Of a DNA stretch of 64,000 nucleotides, positions 55,186 to 64,000 are shown one piece after another (the stretch's first letter is position 1; each line of letters starts with the position of its first letter). Origin of the DNA: Cercophora sp. LCS_1 (Eukaryota > Ascomycota > Sordariomycetes > Sordariales > Lasiosphaeriaceae). The notes below the pieces were generated by a model, which was not told where the DNA came from, ran no database searches, and saw only the letters and a program-made list of their open reading frames with translations. The DNA lies in contig JAPZLL010000006.1 in NCBI GenBank assembly GCA_036250225.1, positions 62,001-126,000 on the forward strand, read 5' to 3'. The position numbers were made by a program, and so were the translations under genes.

Positions 55186-57637
55186 CTACCAGAGCTCGCA
55201 AGTGGGTGCCCTGTTCTCGCACTTAAAGCTGTCCAGAAAGTCTCGGCTATTTGCCATGGTTCCCAGGATCCTCGCCCACTCCGGAGCATGCGGGTCCGTG
55301 TAAAGGCGGGCCACGGCCGTCTCGGGACGCTGCTTGCTGCACCACCAATTTGCGTAGCTCAGGAAGAAAAGCTGGCTCTCAGTAAAGTCCTGCAAGCCCG
55401 GGAGGCGGGTCGAGGCGTCTGAGCCGGGGCCGTCTGCGGCGCGGCGAGCTCTCCAAGCCTGGAACGACATCGAGACCCCGCCGGCGTCGGCGATGTTGTC
55501 ATCCAGCGTCAGCCGGCCGTTGACGTGCAGGGACCTGCCGCCGGGCCCGGGGACCGTAAAGTTGGAGTATTGGCCGACGAAGCACTCGGCCCGTTCCATA
55601 AACGCCTCAGCCGTCTTGTTGGTCCACCAATCGGCGCCGTATCGCCCGTTCTCGTCGTAGCGACGGCCCGTCGCGTCGAGCGAGTGCGAGACCTCGTGTC
55701 CGATGACGAAGCCAAAGGCACCGTACGTGACGTAATCCGGGACGTCGACGCTCCAGATTGGGAATTGCATGATCCCTGCTGGGATCATGATGCTGTTTCC
55801 GGCCGGGTGGTACGAGGCATCCACGATGGTGACACTCGTGGGCCATCGGCCGTGATCCACCGGTTTTCCCATCGTCGACCATTTGTCCTTTACGGCGAAT
55901 CTGGCTATGGAAAGGGCATTTTGAAAATGCGTGGTGGAGCGGACGCTGAGCGTCTTGTAGAAGGATTTGAGTGCATCCGGGTTGGTGATGTCCGGACTCT
56001 GCGTAGGGTAGCCGATGTGTGGCGATATGTTGCGCACCTTCTCCCTCGCCTTCCCGGCCGTCTCGGCGTCCATCCATATGCTTCGCTCCAACTTTGCGAT
56101 GAGCTGATTCTTGATATCGAAAACGACCTGACCGCCGAAGTCCTTGGCGGCTTCCGGAAATGCCCTCTCGACGAAGAATCGGTCGAGCATCCAACCGAGG
56201 CCTTTGTCAACATGGTCTGTACAAATGCGCCAGCGATCGGTCGAGGAGTCAGGCGGATAGCCATCGAGTTGGCGAACAAAGGCTGCGTACGGTTTGATGA
56301 TCGGCGAGTCGATGTAAGGGTAGAATGCTTGCGTTACCTTCCAGATAAGGTAGCTGCGTAAGACCGCGTTGCTGGTTCCGCCAAGGATGCCCTCGAGTTT
56401 CCTCATGTAAATAGGGGACTGTACAATCAGCCGCTCCACTTTGTAGTTGGGCGATAAGCCTGACAAGACATTGGGCATGCCAATACTAGGCGTCAATTCC
56501 GAGGCGTCTCGGAGCGACATCGGGTTGTAGGATTCCTTTAAAAGGCAAAGTTAGCCGGGCTTTGAGAGCAGGACGTGTAGGCTGCTAAAGTACCGTGATG
56601 TCCTGAAGTTCTTCCTGGGTTGGTAATGCCGCGGCGATTTTCTGTTCCAGGTCCACAACTAATGCCAAGACATTCTCTTGTTCTGGTGTAAGCTGAGAAA
56701 GGACCTCAATCACCACCTCTTGGTATTTCTTGAGCAGTGTGCTGTTGGAATAATGCTCCTTGTACGGCAGGCCAACCTGCCGGGGCGGCGAAACTGACGC
56801 CACAACCACGTCGGGGCTTCCATCGTCGGCACCTACGCTGAATGTAGCAAACGCAGAAACACCATACCTGGCGAGAAAGAGAATGCTATCGCTAAGCGCA
56901 TTACCGGAGCAACAGACGCTGCCGAAGTCGGGCGGCAATAGTTGCTTCATCTGCTCCACCAACTCGGCCAAAGGGAGAACGCCGAGCTCCCTGATAGCCG
57001 GCTCGTCCATGCAAGCTTGGTACGCTGAGGTAAGCTTTTCAAAGTTATCCTCATCAGCCGAACGGCCAATAGCCGTCAGCAACATCGGCAAAAAGGTTGT
57101 CTTCTTTGATGGAGTCGGTCATCCGCCTTAGCATCAGTTAAAAAGCAAGAAACATACATTTGTGAATTTCGGGTATGGCGCCTCTAGGATCTGCCGGAGC
57201 AGGTGCTGGGTGTTCTCAGCCATGATAGCGGCCGTAGAGATTGAGCCTTGGTCGGAACGAAGGTTATGTCGCATCTTCCAGCCACCACAGACAAACTCCT
57301 CAAAGTCGACGCAGGGATTGAGGTCTTTATACCTAGGTGAGAGATTGTGGAGAATTTCTGAGGATATGTGTATGCAAGCCGGAGTCATGCATATCCCTGG
57401 GTTAGAGGGTTCGGCGTGCGTTGACGTTCTCACAATCTGCTTGGAGCGAACGTGGGTGTGCAACCCTGCCAGGGCCCCGAGGACTAGGACTGCACCACAT
57501 AAGAGCCGGCTGCGGCGCTGAGGTTGAGCAGTAATAGTTTTTGGTCTAGCGGCTGGACCACGAATCTCTTGACGGACACTCGTTCTGGGGAGGCCCATCT
57601 TCTTTGGAGCCAGAGAGAATGGTGCCGAATATGTCAT
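55186..57637 (-). CDS. M13 (neprilysin-type) zinc metallopeptidase
   Basis: Exons 57637-57158, 57103-56594, 56535-55186, 779 aa, usual length for M13. A type II membrane anchor near residue 35-55 (RLLCGAVLVLGALAGL) is followed by PCVDFEEFVCGGW, the M13 N-terminal signature. Zinc site: HEVSH in FVIGHEVSHSLD (about 609-613). The third ligand, Glu in the family's ENIAD, is Asp here: LTLDDNIADAGG (codon 55498-55500). The C-terminus ends CELW, the CxxW of the family. Such enzymes cleave extracellular peptides. With Asp in place of the ligand Glu, activity may be altered or lost. The start is the first ATG of the frame; MGLPRTSV 13 codons later is also possible. Confidence 0.88.
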
Positions 57638-58576
57638 GTCTTAGTCGCGGTAGAAATATCTTGTCGGGTCCGGTCTCTGGCGTCAGCCTTGGCACGGGCG
57701 AGGAAAAGGTAATTCCACCGGTTTGGGGGGGGGGGGGGAGGGGAATATTGCAGGTAGCAAAAACTAAACAAAGGGGCATACTTTATAAGTACCAGGAATC
57801 TGGACTGGTGGCGCAGCAGCACTATCGGTAGGCAATAAACCGGTTAAAATGTCTCTGTGTCACCTTCTGGGTTGACGGTTATGTCAGTTTTCTTCCAGTC
57901 CTTAAGTTGCGCGTGACTATTTTGTCGCCTAAAATTAGTGCTGGGCTTGCTCCATATGAGTTCTCATAATTTCTGGCACTGAGTGGCCAAAACCCCCTTT
58001 TTTCTGATAATATCGAATGATATGTTAGGTAGGATGTAGCGTAGGTGCGCATTCGCTCAAATGGCCGTTGTCAGCTGAGCGGAGTAGATCGAAAGGCTCG
58101 GATATTGTTCATGCATTTCAGGAGAGAAAACCAGGAATTGGACTTGGTGGTACTTAGCCATATACTTTGAGCTAAGTGTGACAGTAGATTTTCATTGGAT
58201 GCGCTTGTATGGGTATTTGACGGGCGCTTTGTCTACGGAAACGCCGGGATGGCTTAAAACTCAATCTCCTACCTCACTAAGGTTTCCCTCGGTCTTCTGC
58301 ACTTTTTTTTTTGCACAGGTTGCGAGGCGGTAGGGCGAGGCGTCGCGAACTTGATCAATACCGAGACACTGGCTTTCCTGACGGCCGCAACGTATAGCGC
58401 AGACAGCCAGTCCGAAACAAAGACGTTTGGTTGGCAGGCCGGGAGCCCCGCGCTCCCGTCCCTCGATCTGCCCGTGTATATTTTTCCTACTGTAATGGTC
58501 AAACTGATAAAAAGGAGAGCAGGTTATAGAGGCTTTTTTGACAAACAAGTTATACTTTTTAGTAGAGGTATGCTGA
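57638..58576. other. Intergenic with a G homopolymer
   Basis: A run of 14 G at 57725-57738 just upstream of the M13 gene. No coding sequence seen. Confidence 0.5.
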
Positions 58577-59116
58577 TTGAAGCTGTTCTGCGGGGCCATC
58601 CTGTACGACGAAAGCCTCGCCGACTATGCCGACCTTATCCTTCCGCTCTGGGAGCATCTCGTTGGTGGCCCTTCCCAGTTCAAGAGGACGACTGACCTCT
58701 TGTATTCCCCGGAACCTCCGTTACAGGCTGTTATTGAATGCCTTATCGGCTGTTCCCATAGCGCGAGGGCTCAATTGCTGGATTGGCTAACCATGGCCCA
58801 TTGCTGCATTAGTCTATTAGAGGATCTGGATGTTAGCGGACCATGCTGGAGTGATGTCGCTGTGATTCCTCTACTTGATGAAGACGTTAGTGGTGGCGTG
58901 ACCGGCGCAAGCGGTGGTTCATCTGGTGCTGCGCGGAACGTATGCGACGTGTCGTCTTCTCAAGGGACGGCTGTTGACTGCGCTAGCTCTGGCGAGGTTC
59001 CGTCGTCTAGAAGCGGAGTCGCAGGAGCTTGCTGGGCGTATTATGGCACTCGGTGGATACCAACAGAACGGAGAAAATGCAAGTCTTGTCGGGAGTCTCT
59101 TTATATCGCAAGGTAA
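58577..59116 (+). CDS. Possible orphan gene fragment
   Basis: 179-codon frame; residues 1-100 look globular (LILPLWEHLVGG, PLQAVIECLIGCSHSARAQL), while the rest is low-complexity. A following frame to 59282 contains another coding-like stretch (LEAESQELAGRIMALGGYQQ), so the region may be one decayed or spliced gene. No family recognised. Confidence 0.3.
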   Translation: MKLFCGAILYDESLADYADLILPLWEHLVGGPSQFKRTTDLLYSPEPPLQAVIECLIGCSHSARAQLLDWLTMAHCCISLLEDLDVSGPCWSDVAVIPLLDEDVSGGVTGASGGSSGAARNVCDVSSSQGTAVDCASSGEVPSSRSGVAGACWAYYGTRWIPTERRKCKSCRESLYIAR

Positions 59117-59282
59117 TTGGATTGCGCAATCGGTAATTGCAACCAAAGACGATTGGGCGAATGCAATTCCGGCGCAGGGAGGCATGATTGGGAGGACGAA
59201 ATTTGAGGCGTGGTGTCGTGCCATGGGAGGAATCTGCCGCTTGACGACGGTGCGTAGTCTACCTTGCTTTTGGGGTTCTTGA

Positions 59283-60066
59283 CCTACACGAGCGTGAAGC
59301 TCTCGAGCTCTGGCAGACGGCTGGAAACTTGGGTAGGGTTATCATAGATAAAACTGCGTTCAAACCATATCAGCGATCTGTGGAGTGCCATGATGAACAA
59401 AAAAAGCTCACTGCTCGAGAAATTAGAGTCCTCCTAGTCGCGTATATGGGAGGCCGGCCATGCTATAACTAACACAGTACAAGCCACTTATAAGGAAGAA
59501 CTGACTATTAGGATGGTCAACTCCGAAGGTAACGACTAGATGAACGACTTCTTTTACTTGGTTAGACCAGACAGATTATTGATGGCGTCGCGATTCCAAA
59601 TCATCCAACGTGTCCCTTGAGAATGACGCCCATTCCAATCCTTCAGTACACCAGCCGAGGCGTCTTGACGTTAGTCTTTTGGGGCAAGAGAAATTATGGC
59701 TGATGATTTCCCCAGCGGGCTCGTCGGCGGAATCCTTATCCTAGGTAATTCGCCATAGCCGTCCGCTCTCCAGTACCATGTTGTTCGACAATGGCAGGCA
59801 AACCGCCTCCATCGACCATTTTGGGGCCGATACAGTACCCAATACTGCCATTGGCTGCCCGGAAGCAGGTCCCGGACGGTGCAAAGGGACCTCGCCGCAT
59901 TTGCACCAACCCAATGCGGGACAACAAGAAGAGCGAGCCAAATTCGCCAGGAAAATAGCGTACGCCCCAGCCGACGTGTACCAGATGAATTCCCAGTTGC
60001 TGAAGCCACCCAATAGAACCCAAACATCTCGCAACGGAAGCAAAGGATCTCTGCCTGCGTCCAGGC
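59283..60066. other. Intergenic, 3' flank of methyltransferase
   Basis: The methyltransferase frame stays open to 59741 if its last intron is ignored, but the family-typical end lies at 60067. Nothing else seen. Confidence 0.4.
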
Positions 60067-61159
60067 TCACTCGAGAGGTTTTTGAGACCAAGCTGCCTTC
60101 CTGCTGCACTGTTAGCAACCCCTCGAGGAAAAAATACAAGCAAACAACTTGCCAGACAACGTAGTTATGATAAGCCTTGTTCTTCAACTCGGACCGAATC
60201 TTGGCCAAGAATACCTGGGCTTGGGCAATATCCCACTTCAAAACGGCGGTGAGAATGTAAAGCGCATAACCTTCGATATCCCTGTGCATGGAAAACAGAT
60301 TCGCTGCCCCAATGTCCTTGAGCCTCCCGTCCGCCGGCCAGGCCCCAACCGGCATCTTGACGACCTTTGTCTTGATATCTTTGAAGCCAGCCTCGTCCAG
60401 CTTCTTGACAAACGCATCTTCCTCAATAACGAAAAAACTTTGGCCTATCATCGGCCCCGCCTCTCTGAATATTCCCACCCAATCTTCGAACACGCTCCCC
60501 TTGGGAACCGACCCATCGTCGCACCTCAGCCCAACGCTGCAATCCAAATGTTCAATCCACCCACCCGGTCGAAGGCACCTGTACGCCTCGCGGTACAGGG
60601 CGACCCAATCCTTCACGCACCCCACCATGTACCGGATATGTATGTAATCAAACGTTCCGTCCGGATACGGCCACGGATTCCCCACATCGTCAATCACGAA
60701 CCTCAGATTCGGAGGTACCCAGGTCGGCTGGATCGGGCTAATGTCGACGCCCGTGACGGCTGCCTCGGGAAACTCGTCGGCGAAGTCCATGGCCCAGATT
60801 CCCGTGCCCGTACCGACGTCAAGCACGTTCTGCACCGCCCCCTTGTGTTTTCCGAGCGGGGCGAGGAAGAGCTTACCATCAAGCGACAGGGTCAAGAGGT
60901 GGTGGTTGATGTCGAGTTGCTCGTTGGCGTTGTCGTCGTTCGGGGCCCAGTATTCGGGCTGTTGGGCTGAAGTGCCCGAGTAGTTGTGGTAGGTGCGGCC
61001 ATGGATTCTGCGGTATTCGAGGATGGTGGACGAGAGGGAAGAGGTAGAAAGTTCGCTGTCCCCGGAGCTGAGGGCGGAGTCGGCGTCGGAGAGAGGGCGG
61101 AAGGTTGGGTCGACGGCGATTTCGATGGGCTCTGGTGGGGGTGGCGGCGGGCTGGACAT
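60067..61159 (-). CDS. LaeA-like (TAM domain) methyltransferase
   Basis: Exons 61159-60149 and 60108-60067, 350 aa. The SAM-binding motif I is VLDVGTGTGIWAMDFADEFP, near residue 111, followed by VTGVDISPIQP and RCLRPGGWIEHLD. The N-terminus is Pro-rich and acidic. The last 14 codons after the intron end QKPLE, the ending typical of these proteins; ignoring the intron adds about 120 residues unlike the family. Members include LaeA and the many LaeA-like enzymes near secondary-metabolite genes; the substrate is unknown. Probably cytosolic or nuclear. Confidence 0.88.
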
Positions 61160-62368
61160 GACGAGCGATGGCAGGGCTCAACTGTGACTTGGGGGGGTTG
61201 TGCGAGATTCGGTTGCTTGGGTGTAGTGCAGAGGCGAAAGAGTTGCGGCGATGGTCGCTGGTGATGATCCGGCCTGACAAAACTTTGAGCGGAGAGCTGA
61301 CGCTTCGTAGTTATTACTCAAGTTCGAGTCCACATCTTTCTGCCGCTTCCTGCAGGTCGTGTTGTCTGGGCCAAGCTTCATGACCGGGGAGGAGTCTGTG
61401 GTGGCGCATTGCGGCGGAATGGTGCGTTTGTGACACCGCACCTCGGCGGTGGATTGGTGGAGATGGAGGCATTGTGCTGGCGCGCTTTCCCAAACTGAGA
61501 TTGCATCGCATCCACAGGCCCAAAAAGAGAAAGTCCCGCAGCACTCCATAAACGGGAACCGGGTCAGCTTTGCCGATTGGGCGCAATCCAGTGCCCAAGT
61601 GGGGTAATAGCGCTGAAATGCACGCCAAGAATTTGAAGCGTCTAGAACCCGACCGGAGCATGTTGGAGCCACTTCGAACCATGGCAAGGATCTGCCGCGT
61701 GGTGCTCAGGCAGAATTGTTGCAGGAAGAAATGCAGCGTGAGCAGGACGATTACCGACAGGGCGAACTAGCGCGACGCAACGCAGCAGGTGAGCGACACC
61801 TAGGCGACCCCGCCGACAAAGACTGCCCCTACGGTCTGCGGTGCAGGAAGCGAGACGATTGTCTGGTGCCTTCCACCACACCGTCGACGAGAGCCGGCCG
61901 TTCCAGCTTGTGAGCATCACGCGCTTGGCCACCTAGATTGTTAGACGGGGTTTCAACACTCACGATGATGGATCACAGAGATTGTAAGCAGACGAAGAGA
62001 ATTTCTGTTCAGAGGTTCAATCCAGCAGGTTTGTGTGGGAGTCGACCACGTAAAGGGCGTTTGGATTTCCACGGCGTCAATTTATGGGGAATTTCCGTTC
62101 CATCTTCCCCCATGCCTACCTTACCTAACTGAGCAGGTATAAACCTCTATGTTGAACGTCAGTACTAAACGCCAAGGACCGGATACGAGTCAAGATTCTA
62201 CCGTTGGCTTGAATGTCAGGATGATGCGTTCTGTAGAAGGACCAAACGTTAGCTCGATACCCCAGATACGAGACAGGCAGAGAGCAAAAGGGTAGATGAT
62301 ACTCACTTCTCTCTGGTAGTCTGCAAACAAAGATAACCTCCCACATGACCCGGCGTCAGTCCAAGCCA
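61160..62368. other. Intergenic, nothing supported
   Basis: Promoter of the methyltransferase at the left. Overlapping ORFs lack family resemblance. Confidence 0.5.
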
Positions 62369-62713
62369 TCAACACGAGCCAAACCACGAGCCGAGCGCAT
62401 TGCTGGCGCCAGCATCGTTGTAAGCCTCGTGGCACCTGGTGTCGAAGACGTTGCCATAGGCTCTGGCGCAAGCAGTCTCGGGCACGACGCAGGCGTTGCG
62501 GCTGTAGGCACGGAGAACCTGGCCGGTTGCGCCCCCGCTAACCATTTGAAAGGACGAAAAGCTGCCGGTCGGTGCGCACGTGTTATCCCAGACGTTGCGC
62601 TGGCCCGCAAAGTCTTCGCAGCCGCTGTCGTGGTAGATGTTGACGACGACGGCGTTGGCCGCGGCCACGAGAGCGGCGAAGATGATGGCCGAGTACTTGA
62701 TGTTGGCGAACAT
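62369..62713 (-). CDS. Small secreted cysteine-rich protein
   Basis: 114 aa, single exon. A clear signal peptide (MFANIKYSAIIFAALVAAANA) is followed by about 93 residues with six cysteines at SGCED, NTCAP, NACVV, TACAR, TRCHE and the final GSC. Likely extracellular and disulfide-bonded; an effector or cell-surface role is inferred only from type. No family recognised. Confidence 0.8.
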   Translation of the reverse strand: MFANIKYSAIIFAALVAAANAVVVNIYHDSGCEDFAGQRNVWDNTCAPTGSFSSFQMVSGGATGQVLRAYSRNACVVPETACARAYGNVFDTRCHEAYNDAGASNALGSWFGSC

Positions 62714-63653
62714 GATTGCTGTTGTTCGTGTTGTTGTGTTGTGTGGGTTAGTTTGGCGTTGTTGGGTTGAAGGGTGTGGATGAGGAAGAAGAAGAAGATT
62801 GGAAACTCTGGACCACGAACTGCGAATTTATGCTCTTTTGGGTGTCCGGCTTGGTTGGGCGTCGGGCAAGAGCAAGGCAGGCAAGTGGGGAATCTAACGT
62901 TTGAGTGAATGGGGGTCTGTCACGCGCCTTGCCTCTGACTTGAGATGAAAGGTTGGTCGGATCGAAAGTCGAGTGGAAGGACTTTGGCTCACCCCGGCGA
63001 TGACGCCCGGGGAAACTCCTCCCTCGCGCTTGAAAGTGTATCGAAATCACATAGGCAGCAAAACTCGGAGTAGGAATGCAGTTATGTATCTCTAGCCATC
63101 TATGACGAGGACATGTCGTATGGTCAGAGAGTAGGACGCCGGTCTAGCGAGGTCACCACTTCTTGCTCTGCCTACCTTAGCTACCTAGCTTTCCCGCCAA
63201 TTCCAAATAACCAACCAACATGTTGGCTATTTCACCGATAATATAAACAGTTTGTTTGGTGATACAAGTTCGTAGTCAAACTAATAGTGGGCTAACGAAG
63301 TTCGGACATTGGATCGAGTTTGATTATATGAAGAACGTGTTGGACCCTTGTTTTGGTGTGTTTGTTTGCTACATCCAAACATCCCAGGCTTACCAGGGAC
63401 CAAAACGCTCACCGTTCAGTTGACGTTATTTTTGTTAGAGATAAGTTTCAAATTATTAGATGAGAAATAAGCGTTTTCATCTTTTCTTCTGACCTTCGCA
63501 CACTTGTTTCTCCGACAACTTCCACACTCCCCACCTCAGTCACAAACCAGCATGTCCGACGCCTATCTGCCAAACCAACACCATCATCTCAACCCTTGCA
63601 CACCTCCAAGTCGCCTATCAACACATTAGCATCCCCTCACCATGAATGACCAA
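62714..63653. other. Intergenic between two secreted-protein genes
   Basis: AT-richer at 63220-63490. No gene seen. Confidence 0.5.
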
Positions 63654-64000
63654 TCACATACCCAAACACCCAGCCTGCAAGAAATCCGCCCAGATCCAAC
63701 ATCCCAGCGCCGGGACAAATGCCCAGCGGCTCGAAGTAATTTTTCCATAAGTTTCAAACGTCCACTCGACGCTCTTGCCAAGGGCGTAGCAGGAGACCTG
63801 GTAGCGGCCCGACGCGTTGATGGGCTCCTTACGTCTGCCGGTGTAGGGGTCATGGTCGCAGCCCAAATTGTTGAACTTGATGGCTTGGTCATGGAGGTAG
63901 CATTGATTTGCTGCGAGCGGTTCGATGTCCGGCGACCTGAGGTCGATGTTGGCAGACGTGGCTGGGACGGCGAGTCCCGAGGCGGGGAGGAGGGAGAGGA
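63654..64000 (-). CDS. Small secreted cysteine-rich protein, 5' end outside window
   Basis: Partial frame of 115 codons open to the window edge. The visible N-terminal part (LSLLPASGLAVPATSA) looks like the end of a signal peptide. Five cysteines follow, in NQCYL, LGCDHD, VSCYAL, LGCWIW and AGCLG, the last five residues from the end. Aromatic-rich segments (VEWTFETYG, CWIWADF) suggest a compact extracellular fold. No family recognised. The 5' end lies beyond base 64000. Confidence 0.65.
   Translation of the reverse strand, partial: LSLLPASGLAVPATSANIDLRSPDIEPLAANQCYLHDQAIKFNNLGCDHDPYTGRRKEPINASGRYQVSCYALGKSVEWTFETYGKITSSRWAFVPALGCWIWADFLQAGCLGM

Noticed and set aside
59741..60066. Extended C-terminus of the LaeA-like methyltransferase
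   Set aside because: The extension reads through a good intron (GTTGTT...GCTAACAG) and lacks family resemblance; the spliced end gives QKPLE.
1..64000. CRISPR arrays, rRNA genes, bacterial operons
   Set aside because: No regularly spaced repeats or rRNA sequence seen; introns and gene families are fungal.

Overview
The window looks like a chromosomal segment of a filamentous ascomycete (Pezizomycotina, most likely Sordariomycetes; I do not name a species). Reasons: genes are split by short introns of about 40-80 bp with GT...CTAAC...YAG signals, and the families are typical of these fungi: HET, NB-ARC/TPR, HeLo/NACHT, SesB-like lipases, Zn2Cys6, RTA1-like, rhodopsin-like membrane protein, LaeA-like methyltransferase and conidiation protein con-10. 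Many genes below were assembled by eye from several exons; every proposed junction keeps the reading frame unless stated.

Layout. 0-1.2 kb: ankyrin-repeat gene. 1.8-4.9 kb: a recognisable abscisic-acid-type pair, an ABA3-type sesquiterpene synthase and a convergent P450 of the ABA1/ABA2 (pisatin-demethylase-like) group. 5.5-9.9 kb: con-10-like stress protein with a duplicated exon, a small secreted cysteine-rich protein, a CHAT protease-domain remnant carrying a poly-Asn microsatellite, and an NmrA/SDR-like protein. 10-14.3 kb: two related P-loop GTPases transcribed head to head, one fused to WD40 repeats, the other ending in a coiled coil and a glycine/alanine-rich membrane segment. 14.5-23.6 kb: rhodopsin-like membrane protein, HET-like fragment, a lipase-NB-ARC-TPR NLR whose lipase has lost the catalytic serine, and a CYP52-like P450. 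24.1-32.3 kb: an intact stand-alone SesB-like lipase, a MITE-like element, a coiled-coil protein, a multi-TM/HET fusion broken by a nonsense codon and a 13-bp duplication, and a single-TM protein. 34-38.5 kb: a NYN-like/CCCH zinc-finger protein and a HET-ankyrin protein. 40-45 kb: orphan protein, RTA1-like membrane protein, Zn2Cys6 factor. 45.2-49 kb: trypsin-like protease followed by a frameshifted HeLo-NACHT NLR. 49-57.6 kb: second ABA1-like P450 with a homopolymer frameshift, MFS sugar transporter, M13 metallopeptidase. 60-64 kb: LaeA-like methyltransferase and two small secreted cysteine-rich proteins (the last cut by the window end).

The dominant theme is fungal self/non-self recognition and programmed cell death: ankyrin, CHAT, HET (three loci), NB-ARC, NACHT, HeLo, SesB-lipase and trypsin-like domains occur within about 49 kb, mixed with secondary-metabolism genes and secreted proteins, and several copies are decayed. 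The best candidates for something undescribed are the head-to-head GTPase pair at 10-14.3 kb, the inactive-lipase NLR near an intact lipase at 17-25 kb, and the TM-HET fusion at 27-31.6 kb.
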